A program made the position numbers and the translations under genes. Source: Pampus argenteus (lineage: Eukaryota; Chordata; Actinopteri; Scombriformes; Stromateidae). From it: DNA of 64,000 nt. This document shows, piece after piece, positions 1 to 14,459 of the stretch. Below the pieces are notes generated by a model, which ran no database searches, had not been told where the DNA came from, and was given only the letters and a program-made list of their open reading frames with translations. The DNA is taken from contig CM072876.1 in assembly GCA_036937835.1 (NCBI GenBank), forward strand, positions 12,713,501 through 12,777,500, given 5' to 3'. The first letter of the stretch is position 1. The number at the start of each line of letters is the position of its first letter.

Positions 1-156
1 TAGACACACATCTGCTATCAGTGATCAGCTCAGTGTCCCTGGAACGGGGAGACGTTCTGCGGCACGTTGCCTGTCAATGTCGTTTATTGTCTCTCTTCCT
101 TCCCTTGTACAACCCGCTACCACCCCACCCAATGGATTGGGGAGATACTTACAGTG

Positions 157-157
<1 letters not shown>

Positions 158-191
<34 letters not shown>
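158..191. repeat. (CA)n microsatellite
   Basis: Seventeen uninterrupted CA units. Short frames across it translate to His-Thr runs and are artefacts of the repeat. Confidence 0.97.
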
Positions 192-194
<3 letters not shown>

Positions 195-2594
195 CAAGAG
201 AGCTTTATGAATATTCATGCCGCGTTTTAAGCATGCATGCAGGAGGACAGCGAGGCAAATACACAGTCATGCATATACTGTTTATAGAGCACACACATGT
301 TCAGTCATGGCTGAATACACTCAACAGTTAAGATGCCCAAATGCATCTTGTGTTAGGTCTTGTTAACGGTGCATGTCTAAAATCATGCACATACACACAG
401 ACTTCATCTGAGGATGTGTTTAAGTAAATGGGATAAATGCATTTGCAAACAGGAATAGGGCACTTCATCACTATATGCACACATTTAACATGATATTAGA
501 ATGCGAAAGCCTGCCTCAGTGCTCTTACTGCACTGCATCAGCTACTGAATTTACAGTGTGAAAGTACAACCAGCCTGCAGAGATTTTATAGCCAGGGCGC
601 AATGTCACATCCTCTCAGTTCCAAGTTTTATGACTTTAATCTGGGTGGCTGACACAGACACAGCACCCACTAGCATGTTCAAAATGGAATAATAGTACAT
701 TATGACACACAAGAGCATACATCACAGGAGTTATCTGCAGCTGGAACGTGTTGTCGGATCTAGCCAATTTATGAGCCGATATGTCCACAGCCTAATTCCA
801 AATATGAGGGAGCCGTCTTTTGAATAATCTACACCCAGGCAGTGGAAAGGCTAGGGGATATTTAACATGATGAATAAGACGGAGCCATACTACTTGTGCT
901 ATCTTAAAAGTCGTAAATCCAGTGTGCTAGCCAGGGCAAGTCAATGTCGGTTCAGGGCTTTTACAAAGAAAGAAGAGAGAAAAGACCAGACGCTTGAACT
1001 CAAGAAACTTCAGGAGTGACGCACTGGGGGCTGGTTACACATAGTCTCCAACTAAAGAGATTTCTCAACAGAGACATCCACAAATTAGTCTAGATCCAGA
1101 CATAATCCATGTCAGTGAAACTGGCCACAAGTGTTTTCTCTCCGGGGAGCTGGGTCTTCATTATAGCCCTGCTCTTTCATACATACGCTAGTCTTTGACA
1201 GGAGACCGGTTGCCTCAGCAACAAAGAAATTTGGCTTTAACATGTTCTTTTAAACATGCTAAGCCTTCCCTGGGAACTGCTGTTTTAAGTCATTATGAAT
1301 GGCATGTTTTGTAGGTTCAATTCTGCTACAAAGCACTTGTCATTCCTCTCTACGTAAACATGAGCAGCATGAGCTTAGTCTTGAATAAATGACCTTGAGC
1401 AAGGTGTGCAACGCAAATGCTCAGCATGATAGGGAGCAGAAAAAAGATTGTTAGCTCTGTGTGGGGGTAAGGAGGGCAGAGTCGTATCCCCTTAGGGCAG
1501 GTCAAACAGGCTCTGTGAAATAACGAAGAAATCAGGACAAGATGTAGAGGCAGAGAGGGAGAAAGAAGGGGAGGAATGTGTGAGCTCGCTCAAGGAGAGA
1601 AATGGGAGAATTGGAGCATTTCCCCCTTGTGGATACTCTACTCAACATTTATGACCAAACTGAGAGACAGACAAGAGAGAATGAAACGTGAGAAGAAAAA
1701 ATACAACAGAACATGTATTCATTATGCTTGTATTTGTGTTTGACACTCACAATGATTTCTGTTCAGCCAAGGGAGAAGTGAGGTACAGCAACCGAGGTAG
1801 CATTATTGACTCACAGGTGTCCTCGCTCAGTAGGTAAATGCCAGCGGTAGCTGTCAAACTTATGATTTTAAATTGTTTCATGAATAAGAACCAAGACAAC
1901 AACTTTCTAAAGTCAACATAGAATACTCAACTAAAATATGAAATAAATATTCAGATGTGATTCTAGAAAAAATAACAAAAAAAAAGTGCAACAATATGTA
2001 TGTTTGTAATGTCAGTTAACTCTATGACATATTGACATCATATATGCACAGCAAAAAGCTAATTTAATAGAAGCTTCAGCACAGACAGTATTAAGTGCTT
2101 TCCTGCTGCATGCAAACTAGATAACACATAGCTGTGAATGCCTCATTATTATAATTGGGGAGCTCTAGCATGTTCTGCTTTTGCGCTGCCTTCCTCTGAC
2201 TCATTTTCTTCTGCTCGTGTTGAGACACCAGCCCATCCTCACAAGAACAATGACAGTATAGGTATAAAATTCAGCCAGCAAAAGCAACCTATATTTACAT
2301 TTACACCATGTAGCGACAGTAGCAATTATGACCAAGAAAAGTGACGCAGTTCAGATGACATCAATATATAAGGTCACAATTTCCTTATTGTTGGAGTATT
2401 GTTGGGTGGAGGGCTACATAAATACATACTAAGCTGCTGGAGCTGCTATTCACTTCCCATTTCCAACCCTGAATGTCACTTTTCCAACCGAGATTTGTCT
2501 CTTAAAACCGTAACTGGCGTTTACTGTTGCCATGACAATGAAGGTTTTATGCAACTTTAAGGAAGTAAAAACCACATTTCAAGTGATCATTTTA

Positions 2595-2670
2595 AGCCAA
2601 ACCATGATCGTTTCCCTAACCCTAACCAAGTGGCTTTTGTGCCTAAATCTAACCAGACCTTAACCACAGT
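2595..2670. repeat. Dispersed teleost repeat fragment with CCCTAACCCTAACC core
   Basis: The segment reads 'accatgatcgtttccctaa' followed by 'ccctaaccaagtggctttt' and 'gtgcctaaatctaacc'. I recognise this as a dispersed repeat common in fish DNA. A related copy lies in the opposite orientation at 43,128-43,175. The CCCTAA units resemble telomere repeats, but only two are present and they belong to the longer repeat, so this is not an interstitial telomere array. Confidence 0.6.
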
Positions 2671-5600
2671 GTTATGATTATTTAAAGCATGGCTTGTGAT
2701 ATGCACAGACACTGGAGTCTCCAAGAATCTGTGACTGTGTGAATGCTGAGTATTTATGAATGGCCTTTAACAGCAGGGGAGAGATGAACTGCTCTCTCTT
2801 TCTTTATCGAGTCAGTCAGTGCGGCATCCCGTTGTACGTGACATTCAGCCTCAGTGCGAAAATCAGCAGATGGGTTGTTTGTATGGTCGGTGTGGCTATG
2901 TGGGTGTGTGTTTCTGTCTGTGTATGAAGAGAGTGCGTGAGGGAGAGCTGAGGGGCAGGGAATAATTTATGACCGCTGTACCCTATAATTAGCAAAAACT
3001 AAATTGCGTGTCAATGTAGGAGGCAGTTAAATAGGGCCCCGCTTCTGTCAAAGGACATTACAAGCCTCAAAAAGAACTACAGTAGCAGGCGACAGTGCAT
3101 TTACACTGACTTCCTCTCTGAGCTGAAAAAATAGGATTGCTAAAATGGGAGCCCATGGCCTGAATGATTTTAGACCCAGTTTGGCTAGACCAAAATGCCA
3201 GCAACTTTTTGATGAATGGCTAATTCTCAATTACTTTTTGGCTTTTAATCTGTTAATAAAGGCAACAGCACAGCCCAAAGGCAGAATCACATTTGGAGAA
3301 GCAGAGAACATTGTTAAGAAAAGCAAATTGCTGTTTTTTAATTCTTTCTTTATACACTCTGTTGCCTGTGAAGGTGCAGGCTACCCTGAGGTGTGTGTGG
3401 GGGGTGGGGGTGGGGGGTGTGTGCATCAGCATAGCACTCCCACAGATGGAGGCTGTTCTCATTTGAAAAGGCTGACAGTGGTTGGCTGATTGATCAGATT
3501 GACTTTCCAGCTCACAACAACCCCCCAAGCAACCCTTGAGTGAAGATGGAACGATATATTTTCTAACTCTTCAAATCAATTCACGATACACAATATGATT
3601 CAAGCAGCTCAGATAAATGAAAAATGAACTTTGACAACGACTAAGTATGACTTTGCAAAAAAAGCTATTATTTAATTTTAAGATGCAGATCTTTTTATCA
3701 GTCTTGCAAAGCTTGAACATCAGTGAATAATCTGACAATGTTCTTTATACAACGCAGTCTTATGAAAGATATGCTGCATTATGCAAGATCAGAATGAGGA
3801 GAAGTCATAATTACTCATGATACAAAAAACTGAAATATAGATGCTGATTGATGGCCCAAGAAATCTGTCAAGTCACATCATGCAGATTTTGACCCAACAT
3901 TTGACATTAATGTATCACATTTTAAATCTTTCAAATGTTAATACATTTACCTTTAATATACAAATGGACAACATAAAATGTACTAGCTCATATATTAAAC
4001 ACCGCAGTAGCTGGAGCATTATTCTGTCCATCACAGTCACTATATCTGCAACTTGGATTTGCAGTAAATTTAAGGACCTGACCTTGTGGTGATCCAGTAC
4101 ACATCGTTTACATTACTGCTGTGACTTGAGATATTTCACTCAAGCCATGACCTTTGACCTCTTTACACTGACTAATCTTCTCATGTATCCCATAAACCAC
4201 AGCTGTCATATTTTATTTTTCAAAAATGGCAAAAACTTCACATTTTCATACATAATTAAACGATTCATCTTCATATTCTTGGCTGAGTGTATGTAATAAC
4301 CTGAGAAATGACTGCATTAACCTTTTCCAAAAAATAAAAAGGTAACATCAGCTTTGACCTCTGTAGATGTACACAAGTACAACTGTACCAACACAACCTC
4401 CTAGCTAAGAATCTGCTAAGATACCAGTTTTGAGTTTTGCAGCAATGATGCACAGCAACAAACTACAGTGGCCAGATTTTAAAGACTGAGTCAGGCAGAC
4501 AAGTGAAAGTCAACTCTGAATAGTCTTCTCTGAAACTGCAGGGTGCTGAAAAACCACCGTCATACTGTAGGCGTTGGAGGTAAAAGTGCCACTAATTGTT
4601 TTGTGATTACAATAACACATTAATGTGCTACAGATGAAGTACCGCAGTACGTTTTCTGCTTCTTGATGCATATTTTTACACAATATATTGCATTATGATT
4701 TATTGTTAGATCCATGTTTTTAAATCAGAACCATCTACAGACCCCTTGGCCCTTTTGCCATCTGGCCCCTCTGGTTATTGTAACTTCCTACCTGATAAGC
4801 TGCGGCTGGTTAAATTTAGCAACAAAACACAATTACTCATAAACTGACACATAACATAGTTTTTACAGGCTTCTATGAAAATTATTTTTAGAAACTCTCT
4901 TTGTATTTATGAGTTTAATTATGCACATACATATTAATACCTCCGATTTTAATTGTGTATCATAATGGCTCTTCTGCATTGTTTATTATTTGTAAATTAC
5001 TGAATACAGTAGCATGACATAGCTGAATTTTATAGGGCTGTTTTCATCTGACAAACTCATGTTTGCGTCAGTATTCTTTACAGTATTGTGCACCAAATCA
5101 AATCTAAAGACAACTATTATGGCATGCTGGCATTAAATCCACCCATTACAGATTACTGTCTTGTGACCTTTGGCTACTATTCTGGACTGGGACCACTGTG
5201 TTGCAGCGCTGGTGCCAGGAAACCTAGTCTCGCAGATTTATAGGTTAGCCAGATTCTGTACTCATCTTGTTGCTTTTTGGCTATTGCCACTGATCAATAT
5301 AATGCACAGTTAAAGGCTCACACAGTGTTTTCAGTTACTCCGGCTGATTAGACCTCTATTCAGCTTTGGAAATTTCTAAGTTGACATTTCTGAATTTTGA
5401 GGTCAAAAACAAACAATCAACATAGATGGGCGCCAGAAACTCGTCTTCTTATGGCAGGCAGCATATGAATATTTAATATTTCTGATTAATTTTGACATCA
5501 CTCTATATAGATAAGGAGTCTTATTTTATTTACAAAGCTTTTAAGCAGGGAATATGGTCATACGACCTTTAGTTGATTACTTACTATTCACAGTGTTGAC

Positions 5601-6770
5601 CTCAATGTTCCCTACTGTGGATGCTGCCATATTGTGTACAAGTCGTTCGTCCTAACGGGTGCAACACAAGCTGTCAATCAAACACAGTCCTGAGAAGTGG
5701 CACAATCAGGAGTGAAAACACTTGTGTGGGTGTACAATAGCACTTACATACATTACATGTGTAGGGCCCTTTGTATCACATAATACCAGGCTTTTCTGTC
5801 CATATGCTAAGATAAATGTGTACCTACTGCTACTCGACTCTAGTAGATAATAAGCATAAACAATTTTGTAAGCAATCAGCAATCATATGTTGTTGTTGTT
5901 GTTGACTCTTAGCCCTACATTCACCTTTTTCAGATTTACTGTGAAGAGATTTGGAGTGCTGTGTGCAGTCAAAAGGGAGTAATACATAGTCAGAATTTGA
6001 TTACATTTTTTTTTCTTTTTTTTTCAAGTAACTTGCCCAACACGACTGTACACAATTAAAACACACAATTAAAACACAGTCAGATTATCCCATCGACAGC
6101 TATAACACGTAACACTGTTGGACTACAGAGCTGGTTCATAACAACAAGCCAAAAGCTGCAACAGTCTGATCACAATCACACAGTTTGGAGTAAAGCCTTA
6201 GCAGACACAGAAAATAATTATATTTTGCATGAGTCATGTCCAGTTGTAAAAGAATGATTACAGGTGTATGACTATTTTAGCTTTGGTAAAGTCCTTTAGT
6301 CTTCTGGTTTCTATGATGTTAGTGAGTGAATATGAATTGGACGAGGCCTTTTTCAGAGATGCTGCTAAACTTTTCTTCAGCAGAAGAAGTTGCCAAGAAA
6401 CCTGTCACTACTTAGCGAGTTGCACAGCAAGTAATTATCTAATCCTAAGTGAAATATTGTAATTGTAATATAGTAATATTTCATAATCATATAAAGCAGG
6501 TGCCCCTTCAGCAAACCATTCAACCAAGTTTTTAAAAGCAACGTTTTGTCAAATAACCCCTTTCACTTTACAGATTTGAACAGAATATGACAAAGATCCT
6601 TGTTCGCTGTCAGACATCTCCACTTAAGGTAAATTATCTTGTATTCGGTTTTGAAAAACCTATCATCCCTTAAATGGGGAACATTTCTCCCACCAATAGA
6701 TTTTCTTCACTTTGCTCTTCATGGGAAAACTGTTTTTAGACTAAATGTAAGATGAAATAACAAAGGGGCA

Positions 6771-6792
6771 TTTTTTTTTTTTTTTTTTTTTT
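6771..6792. repeat. T homopolymer (22)
   Basis: Uninterrupted run of 22 T. It may be the tail of an old retroposed copy on the minus strand, but no element body was recognised next to it. Confidence 0.95.
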
Positions 6793-8279
6793 GCTCCTTT
6801 CTGCCTATTTTTCACTCTCTCATCATAAATCCCTAGCTGGTAATATGTAAATCTGTTTCCTCTGCAAAGCTATTCATTTTAACTCCCAGCTCATTAGCAG
6901 CACTTCAAATCCTCTCTGTATCACATCTCTTTTGCCTTTTATTCAATCACATGGAACAGCAACCACTGCATCAATCCCTCCCTCTGTCTCATCTCCTTGC
7001 TCTTTTCCTCCCATTGCTTTTTCCTCTTAGGGAGGCGTATGAAGGTGACTGATCTTGCCCTTTTACCTGCCAGTGCACATCTGTTTTATGCAAAACAGCA
7101 GGGCAAGTGGGTGTTTAATTGAGAGAGAAAACAAAGTGAGCTTTAGTGGTCAAACACTACCCGACAGATCACATTTCTGAGGATCTTTACTTCCTTCATC
7201 TTCAGCTACATGCGCAGCATTAACACAATACAGAAATGATAAATACTGAATAGGCCCTGTGAAGTTTTGATGTCTTCAGGAAGTCATTTTACCCTCAATT
7301 GGAATGTAAAGCAAACAGAAAGGCAGCGTGACTGGAATGAGTTATGGATGCCACCTTCCTTAGGGCGGCCAGATTAGAAATGGCGACAGTGAACAAAGGA
7401 GGAGGAATTGCAAGGCATGGCAAAAGAGCAAGCTGAGCAGGAGAGAAGGAAAGAGGAGGGTTATTGACACAAAGATTAAATGGATCTCCCTGTAAAGCCG
7501 CTGGATAAAAATCACTTCTGTCCCTGGGTGATCACACACACCCAAATCATCATTAGAGGAATGAATATGAGAGCTGGTGCTGCACAGGCAAATCAATATG
7601 CTTGTTAAAACTCTTGCATCGGTGCATGCGAGAAAATAAAAAGCTAGAGGAGTGTGTAATAGCATGTTACCATGGTAGAGTTTCAATGCCATGCCAGAAA
7701 TGTTTATCTGAGTGAGTGTGTGTGTTTGTGTGTGTGTGTGCGTGCATGAGTGCGTGTGTAAAGATGAGGAGTAATGGTAATCACTGCGGCACTTTGCTCT
7801 TTTGTGGCCCTCAATTTAAAAAATTAAAGGGGGCGTCCAACAATCACCTGAAGGGACAATTCAATTATCAGTGTGATGGGTAGCTACAATATGTTTGAAA
7901 GTGTGTATTCTTAACAAAAGGGATTAAAAGGAAGCAAAACTTAATTATTTGGGAATTCAATTGTTATTGCAGTTTAAATCTAAAAAGGGGCAAAGCAGCT
8001 GGGATTTTTATGTGGTCCTGCTCCACTGACTGCAATTCGGGAATTTTGGTAAAAGTAAGAGAAACTCAGGGATTATTTCACCGGGATGGGGTGCTGACAG
8101 CAGCAGAGCAGATTTTGGTATTAAAGTGTATTTAGTGAGTCAACTGAAATGCCCTGAACTATAACCTACAATAATTCTTAAATTGAGTGGGGTTGCCTTT
8201 CACACAGACAGCAGGGGAACAGCGCTGGAGAGTGTGTCTTCTTGTTTTCTTTTTGTTGTTTTCAACTATTGTTAAAAGG

Positions 8280-8720
8280 GGTCCTCGTCTGTAGAAAATG
8301 CCTCAATCGACTCAAAGATGTCATACAATTTTGGTTGAAAGTCATATTTTTTTCATCTTTGAAGTTGCACTAATCGATATATGTATATTAACAATGGATC
8401 AAATGACTAGATGCTTGTAGTAACAAATGCAGAGATAATTGTCACCTGACCTGCCATTTCCCTCAGCTCTAAGGAGACTTCTGTTGGCATCTGTTTGCTA
8501 ATTTTTTTTGTTTGTTTTTACAGCTGGTAAGTGACAGTCACAGCAGGCAGTAAAAGCTCTAATAAACTGACTGTACACTACCTGCGTAGCACCAAACAAC
8601 AAATAAACTACTTTACATTGAGCTGGTGACGTTAGTGGAGCATGTAGCAGCTTGACGGAGACTAAAAAGATGGAATATTGGGCTTATATTTTTATCAAAT
8701 AAACTCAAAATTAAAGCCAA
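8280..8720. repeat. Old dispersed teleost repeat
   Basis: Phrases such as 'gttgcactaatcgatatat', 'ggagacttctgttggcatct', 'aagtgacagtcacagcagg' and 'gcgtagcaccaaacaacaa' match a repeat I recall from many percomorph introns and intergenic regions. Its class (MITE-like or SINE-like) is not certain and the boundaries are approximate. It has no coding capacity. Confidence 0.5.
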
Positions 8721-9496
8721 TGTTGGGCAGTGCCTAATGGTATTAGAAAAAGGCAGTTTGTAAACACAGATGGCTTTAAATAAATCAATAAAATGCTTTA
8801 GGTTAGTTCCCTTCTTTTGTTTTAGGGTTATGTAGATTTGTCATAACAGAAGACAGTTGAGTGGTACAATATTGACTTCACACTTTTGATTACAGCCGTG
8901 TCCAGAATGCATGTTACCAGGATATAGAAATTATAACGTACTAAAACAAAAAGGTTAAACTTCTCACAACTATAGCCAGCATCATTTTTGGACAGTACTT
9001 CAAGACTGTCTCGTCTTACGTGTACACATTGGCCAACTAGTCATCTTTGTCCTCTGTGTCAGTGACTAACTGTCGGGTGGGATGTCAGAGGGCTGCTCTT
9101 CACTTTGATGATGACTCACTGTGGCACGGTGCCTTTGATCCTCTCCCCAGCTTTGTGAATAAAGAATACACTTTGATTGACGCTGCGCACATTATGGCCA
9201 TTTGAGATTTGGCAGGGGAGAAAAAGACACGTCTGTCATGTTGAAAAGCCCCCTGTCTCTGCTGCTGAGGGCTAAGTTAGGAGGAAAGTACTTTTGAGCT
9301 GCTTTCAACATCTAACCCTATACAATGTCTATTATGCGAGCCTACCCTGCTTAGCAGCTATCCATCGTTTGTCATGTGCAGGGTGTTTGATTTCAGCAGC
9401 GTTTGATCAACAGCCACAGCTCTTTAAAAGCACTGACAGCCCAAATACAGATTGGGTTAGTAACAGTTATGTGCTGAAATGAACCCTCAGTGCTTA

Positions 9497-9515
9497 ACAC
9501 ACACACACACACACA
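9497..9515. repeat. (AC)n microsatellite
   Basis: Short uninterrupted AC tract of about nine units. Confidence 0.9.
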
Positions 9516-11249
9516 GAATCTGACAAGGCAAAGTAGAGTGAGGATCAGCCTTAATCAACTATAATGGATGATAAAATGAGCTTAGCCACTGCAACATAAC
9601 ACGGGCCTCTTCTTAGTTTCAGATCCTCCTCAGTATTCTAACCCAGAGCAAGCATATTATACAGGGATAACAAGGAAACAAGAGGATGGGAATCTAAGAC
9701 CAGCAAGTGTATTAGTGTGTTACTTGTGTATAGTGGGTATTGTGTTTTGACTAATTGAGGTTTGTGCCTTTGAATTGCACAAAATAGGTGGAAAGGACTT
9801 AACCTGCCAAAAAATAATAATGACATGAATTTCAATAAACCAGTACACTCATCAATTCATTACTGTAGATATATACTGAGAATAATGCATTACAGACAAG
9901 GCTAAGCCCCATGAGAGCAGCTGAGTCTGGTGGTTTTAATACTTTAAGAAAATGTACGGAGCGCCAAAGAGATGTTACACACATTTATCAGCGCGACTGG
10001 GGGAATCAAGCAGACATCTTTGAATACAGCCAGGTTGGTTATTAGTCCCAGCAGAGGGACATGAGACACGTCGTAACATCTATTCAGGGATTTGAGGCTA
10101 TAATTCCTTGCTATGTTATAATTAGTACAAGACGTATGTGATCTGTACAGTGTGTGCTTGAAGAGCATTATCAGGCTGTGAAAGATGGGATGAAAATGTG
10201 ACCCGCAAATTGCAATTCTGTCAGCAACCGTTCAGCTGAAAGTGTGTTTGTGACAGCTTTCATGTATGCACAAGACTGTCAGTGCATGCCTGCATTCTTG
10301 TGCAGTGCATGTTAGTGTGTGTGTTATGTTTCTGTGTGTGTGTGTGTGCATGCAAGCGTTTGTTCAGCCGAGATGTGCTGAGCCATACTAGACAAATTCA
10401 AAGCAATCTGTCACCTCTCCCAAAACTAGCCAAGCACTGACTGTAACACAAAGGACGGTGCAGCACACCTGCTGAGATGATGGAGATGGCTGGCAGCCAA
10501 GACAACATATGGGTCTCATTCTGGCTCTAATGAAGACAACCTGACATAAATATCGGACAAAACGGACTGCTCTGGAGACCTGAACGTCCCACTGCAGTGT
10601 TGCTGACATTGACGTAAACATTTGATCATCCTTGGGCTGTCGAGGCAGGAAACAAAAGAGCTGAAGCGTGGAGAGAAAGCAGAAATAGGGATGTAATGCA
10701 ATACATTTGATGCATAACAATGCAGCTTCCCACAAGAATAAACATCTTAGTCTTCTTTGAAGCCAACAGGTAACTGAGCATACTATCCAGTTGCAGGATG
10801 AAATGATGTTGGTGCTGTTAAACCAGTGCTTGGTGTATGAAGTGTCAGAACGCCTCAGCTTCTTGAAAGACTGTAGCCTGCGTCAAAAAAAGATCAATCT
10901 AGCAAGAACACACTGTATGTAATTAAGTTAAGTCAGAGCCTGAAAGAGAGCTGTTTTTATGCAAAGGTTCAAAAGTGGCACATGGAAATTACTCAACTCA
11001 AAAGCTTTGATTTTCATTCTCTTTCCACATTCGAGAGAGTGGAAAAAGTCTTGCGCCAAATACTGCTCGTCCACTGTCTTTGGCCCAAACAGGTTTTTCA
11101 TAACAAAACAAACACAAAAGTTGCATTAATGCCACTTGCTGCCCCAACCCTTGGTCTCATTGCGACCAGAGTAACCGTTAATAAAACTGCCTGACAAGGA
11201 AACTCTGGCTTAGAAAGATAATGGCCCGGACCACAGACACATTAACAGT

Positions 11250-12050
11250 CTCCCTCTGAGAAGAAACGTCGTACTGCCAGTTTACAGCCCTCCATGTTGC
11301 CTATTTATAGTACACCATAATTAATATGCTGTAATTAAAGCATAAGGAAACCTGAAATGTACAGAGTGCGATACACAGCGGGGCTGTGCTCATAGAGGGA
11401 ACAAAAGCTAAGCAAAGATGTGAAATGATAGTCGTCACAGCTGTCAAATTGCATATCGACGAACAATTCCTCCCTTTTCTTTCCTCTAATTCTTCAGTGA
11501 CAACCCTGGACTAATCTTAAGCCTCGGGTTACATATTATAAATGCCGAACAGAAATGATACGCAAAAAAAAAGAGCAGTGTGCTTCTGTCATCTTTTCAC
11601 CCAGACAGAGACACTTTTCTACAGTATATGTCAGACAGGATTATTAATCATCTATTACTGTCAAAGTTCATCAGCCTCCTGTTTTGCAGCTCCAAATCAC
11701 GCAGACGACATCTTGGGATCCATGTTTTACTGCTGAAGTCATAATTCCTGTGAGGTTCGAACCATCCAATTTAGCAATCTCGTATTATCACGCTGGCTAT
11801 AATCCGTTCATTAGGGAAACAATCTCAGAGTCTTTTTTGATAATTAATGGCATTTAAATAATGATGTGGTGTACTGTATATGCAGGAGCAGTCTCCCTTA
11901 AAAAATGTTAATGATCCATAGCATTCTGCTAATCAGTCAATTAATCACCATCTTATGAATTTAATCTCTTACTTAGGCCCTGTTTAACATAATGGGTTTT
12001 AAACATTCAAATCCATGCTTGGATTGCAAATGAGGCTCATTTTGGTGCCA
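11250..12050. promoter_or_regulatory. Candidate non-coding regulatory block (AT-rich, ATTA-dense)
   Basis: This 0.8-kb stretch has no microsatellite and no recognisable repeat, and it contains many TAAT/ATTA and TTGAT/ATCAA cores, for example 'ttgataattaatggcattt' and 'aatcagtcaattaatcacc'. Such composition is typical of deeply conserved developmental enhancers near vertebrate genes. The call is inference from texture only. Ordinary AT-rich DNA could look the same, and no comparison with another genome was possible. Confidence 0.2.
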
Positions 12051-13618
12051 TGATCATCTTAAATTGGGCTTGTCACTCAACGCAACATTGTTTTTCCTCT
12101 TCAACACACAAATATATGTCACATTTCATTTCTTGCAAGGAGCCATTAAAGTTCTGCTTGTTTCTGATTATCCTTTATGGGTGTATGACACAGTTCACGT
12201 TCTTTAAAGGTGTTGCTTTTATGATGAAAAATAACCTATTCACGCTATTTGGATCTGATTCAAAAAGCTCAAAAGGCCCATTTTGCTTTTGGTGATTTCA
12301 CAGAGCGGCGGAAAACAAACTCATGTTTATTTATCACGTGCTTAAATCTCTCACATCAAGAGCTCAAAATGGGAGTGAAATAGCAGTTTTGATTTTGTAA
12401 AGTAAACATAGTGTTTGAGCAAAATGAAATGCATTCCTGAAGCCAATCAATATCGCTAAAAGGTTTGCTGTTGTTTTGCTAAAATATTCAGAAAATGTTA
12501 AGAGCTTTGACCTTTGGTTTTTGTATGAAGTACTTTTGATGACAAATGTGACATTTCCTGTTTTGGTTTAATAAATGTTTTATAGATCAGCTAAAAGCCA
12601 TTAATCTCCAGGTTACGAAAAGTCCCTTTGTTTGTCCCTTGTTAGACAATTTTATCATTTACTTCTGTGAAGTGAATTAACTTAACTGTAAACTCAGTGG
12701 CTTTTACCAATTAATTGATTATCAAACATTTATAGCTGCATTGTTGACAAAGGATGAGGATGAATAGCAGCCAATGGCACTTGTTAAGCCTGCCTGTTCA
12801 TCTAGAGTATGAGGTTCACATTGATGACTGATTGTAAAAAAAAACAAAAAAAAAAACAAAAAACTATTGGATGGGTTGCCATATTGGTGTAATTTTTTTC
12901 ATCCTCAGGATTAAAAACAATGTGCCGAATATTTTTTAATGAAATACGAGCAAGTTACAGCAAACACATTTTCTTAATCAACAAAAGCGTTAAGTACACT
13001 TGTTTGTTCTTTTATTTTAAATAATCAACTTAGTCTCTGTACAGTCATCGTATCAAAACCGTCCCATATTAGATAAACGGTTATGATTGTTCAGGAGACG
13101 TGAGCTTATAGATTAGTGTGGTTCCCCGGCTAAGTTTGGACCGAGAACAGTAGAATATTTTGGGATGCCTTTATCAGAACGAAATTTCATGGTTATTTGC
13201 CAAACAACTTTGGGAGCTTTTAGGAGCACTGCCAGTAGTCTTTGAATGATACAGTCATATCTTGATTTCGAACATAACTGCACTGACAGAAACACTAATG
13301 TGATTTATTTGTGTTCTGTCTGAACGAACCAGTGACAAGAAGAACAGGCAGAAACAAACAGAGCAGAGCAACAGATAAATTACAGTTTCTACTGAAGCTC
13401 ACCAAAGGAGACATTTCTGCTCAATTAACACCTTTCACTTTCTTTTATCCAGCCTTGCTCTCTCTCCATGCTAATATTTAGACATGATGTGTTATTTATG
13501 GATGAGGTCAGCGCTCAAGGTGGACTCCTGCTAGCAAGTTGAGCACTCAGCATCTGTATATTTGTTAGAAAGTGCTGTAAATGTCTGAATGGACTGTTGA
13601 TGAGGTGATGATGATGAA

Positions 13619-13682
13619 CCCCCCCCCCCCCCGACCCACCTCTTCTCGCACTTCAACACGCACACACACACACACACACACA
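13619..13682. repeat. C homopolymer followed by (CA)n microsatellite
   Basis: A run of 14 C (13,619-13,632) is followed after 28 bases by a CA tract (13,661-13,682). Confidence 0.95.
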
Positions 13683-14459
13683 TCAGCTGGAATACTAAAC
13701 AGGTCAAAACAGAAACCTTGAAACATCTTTCAACAAAAATAGACTAATTGGATACTGAAGTGGAGCTCGGACTGAAGACAACAGTATCAGTATCAATGTA
13801 CAGTTTGACACGTTTTTGTCAGTGAACACACACGAAGGAGACATGTGGTTTTGTTTTATGCGCTATGAATTTCTGACATATGACCTGAAGTATCACACAA
13901 AAATACATACCATATCACTGTCTCACAATCCTTCATGTAATACACACACTGCAATTATTATTATTATTATTTCCTTGTTTCTTGTTTGTAAACTATCCCA
14001 GACTGACTGAATATGTGCATGAAATGAACTTGTTTTTCCCCCATTTACCCGAGCCTAAGAAGATTTTTTTGTGCCAAGCAATGCATAAAAAAAGCAAATG
14101 TGTTCAGCAGTTAGTTACTGTATGACTTTAAAATTGGTTTCTACAATTTCTTGTGATGAATCCTCTTAAACTAATGTTATTCCCAAAATTAAACTACTGG
14201 GTCTTATGGCCCTTAATATACTAGATATAATAAAATTACCATTCAAGCATATTAAGCCATGTATCCAGATGTCTTGTGACACACGCATACAAGAGAGGTA
14301 AAGGTACTCTGAAGCAATCTTACTGTAACAAGTGCAATATGTTCTGTCCTATCAATAGTGAAACAGGCTATATTTGAGCCAAGCTGACACATTACTTGGC
14401 TCCTCGTATGTGGAAGGCTGTTGGCAATGAAAACTGTGTTATATGGCCCAGTAATGCTG

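Larger units (their letters stand above)
1..14459. other. Intergenic DNA upstream of tmem121, no gene recognised
   Basis: About 14.5 kb with no reading frame that resembles a protein and no exon flanked by credible splice sites that I could recognise. It holds CA/TG microsatellites, a T-run, a C-run, an old dispersed repeat near 8.3-8.7 kb and a short CCCTAACC-containing repeat near 2.6 kb. Several AT-rich, ATTA-dense blocks (for example 11.25-12.05 kb) look like possible regulatory elements, but that is inference from composition only. Reading frames of 60-115 codons here have no family resemblance and are expected by chance. Confidence 0.7.

Noticed and set aside
2610..2630. Interstitial telomere repeat (CCCTAA units)
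   Set aside because: Only two units, embedded in a longer dispersed repeat with an inverted copy at 43.1 kb.
11690..11765. Possible tRNA gene (GGTTCGAACC T-loop-like motif near 11,752)
   Set aside because: No matching acceptor stem, D-arm or anticodon stem could be folded around it.
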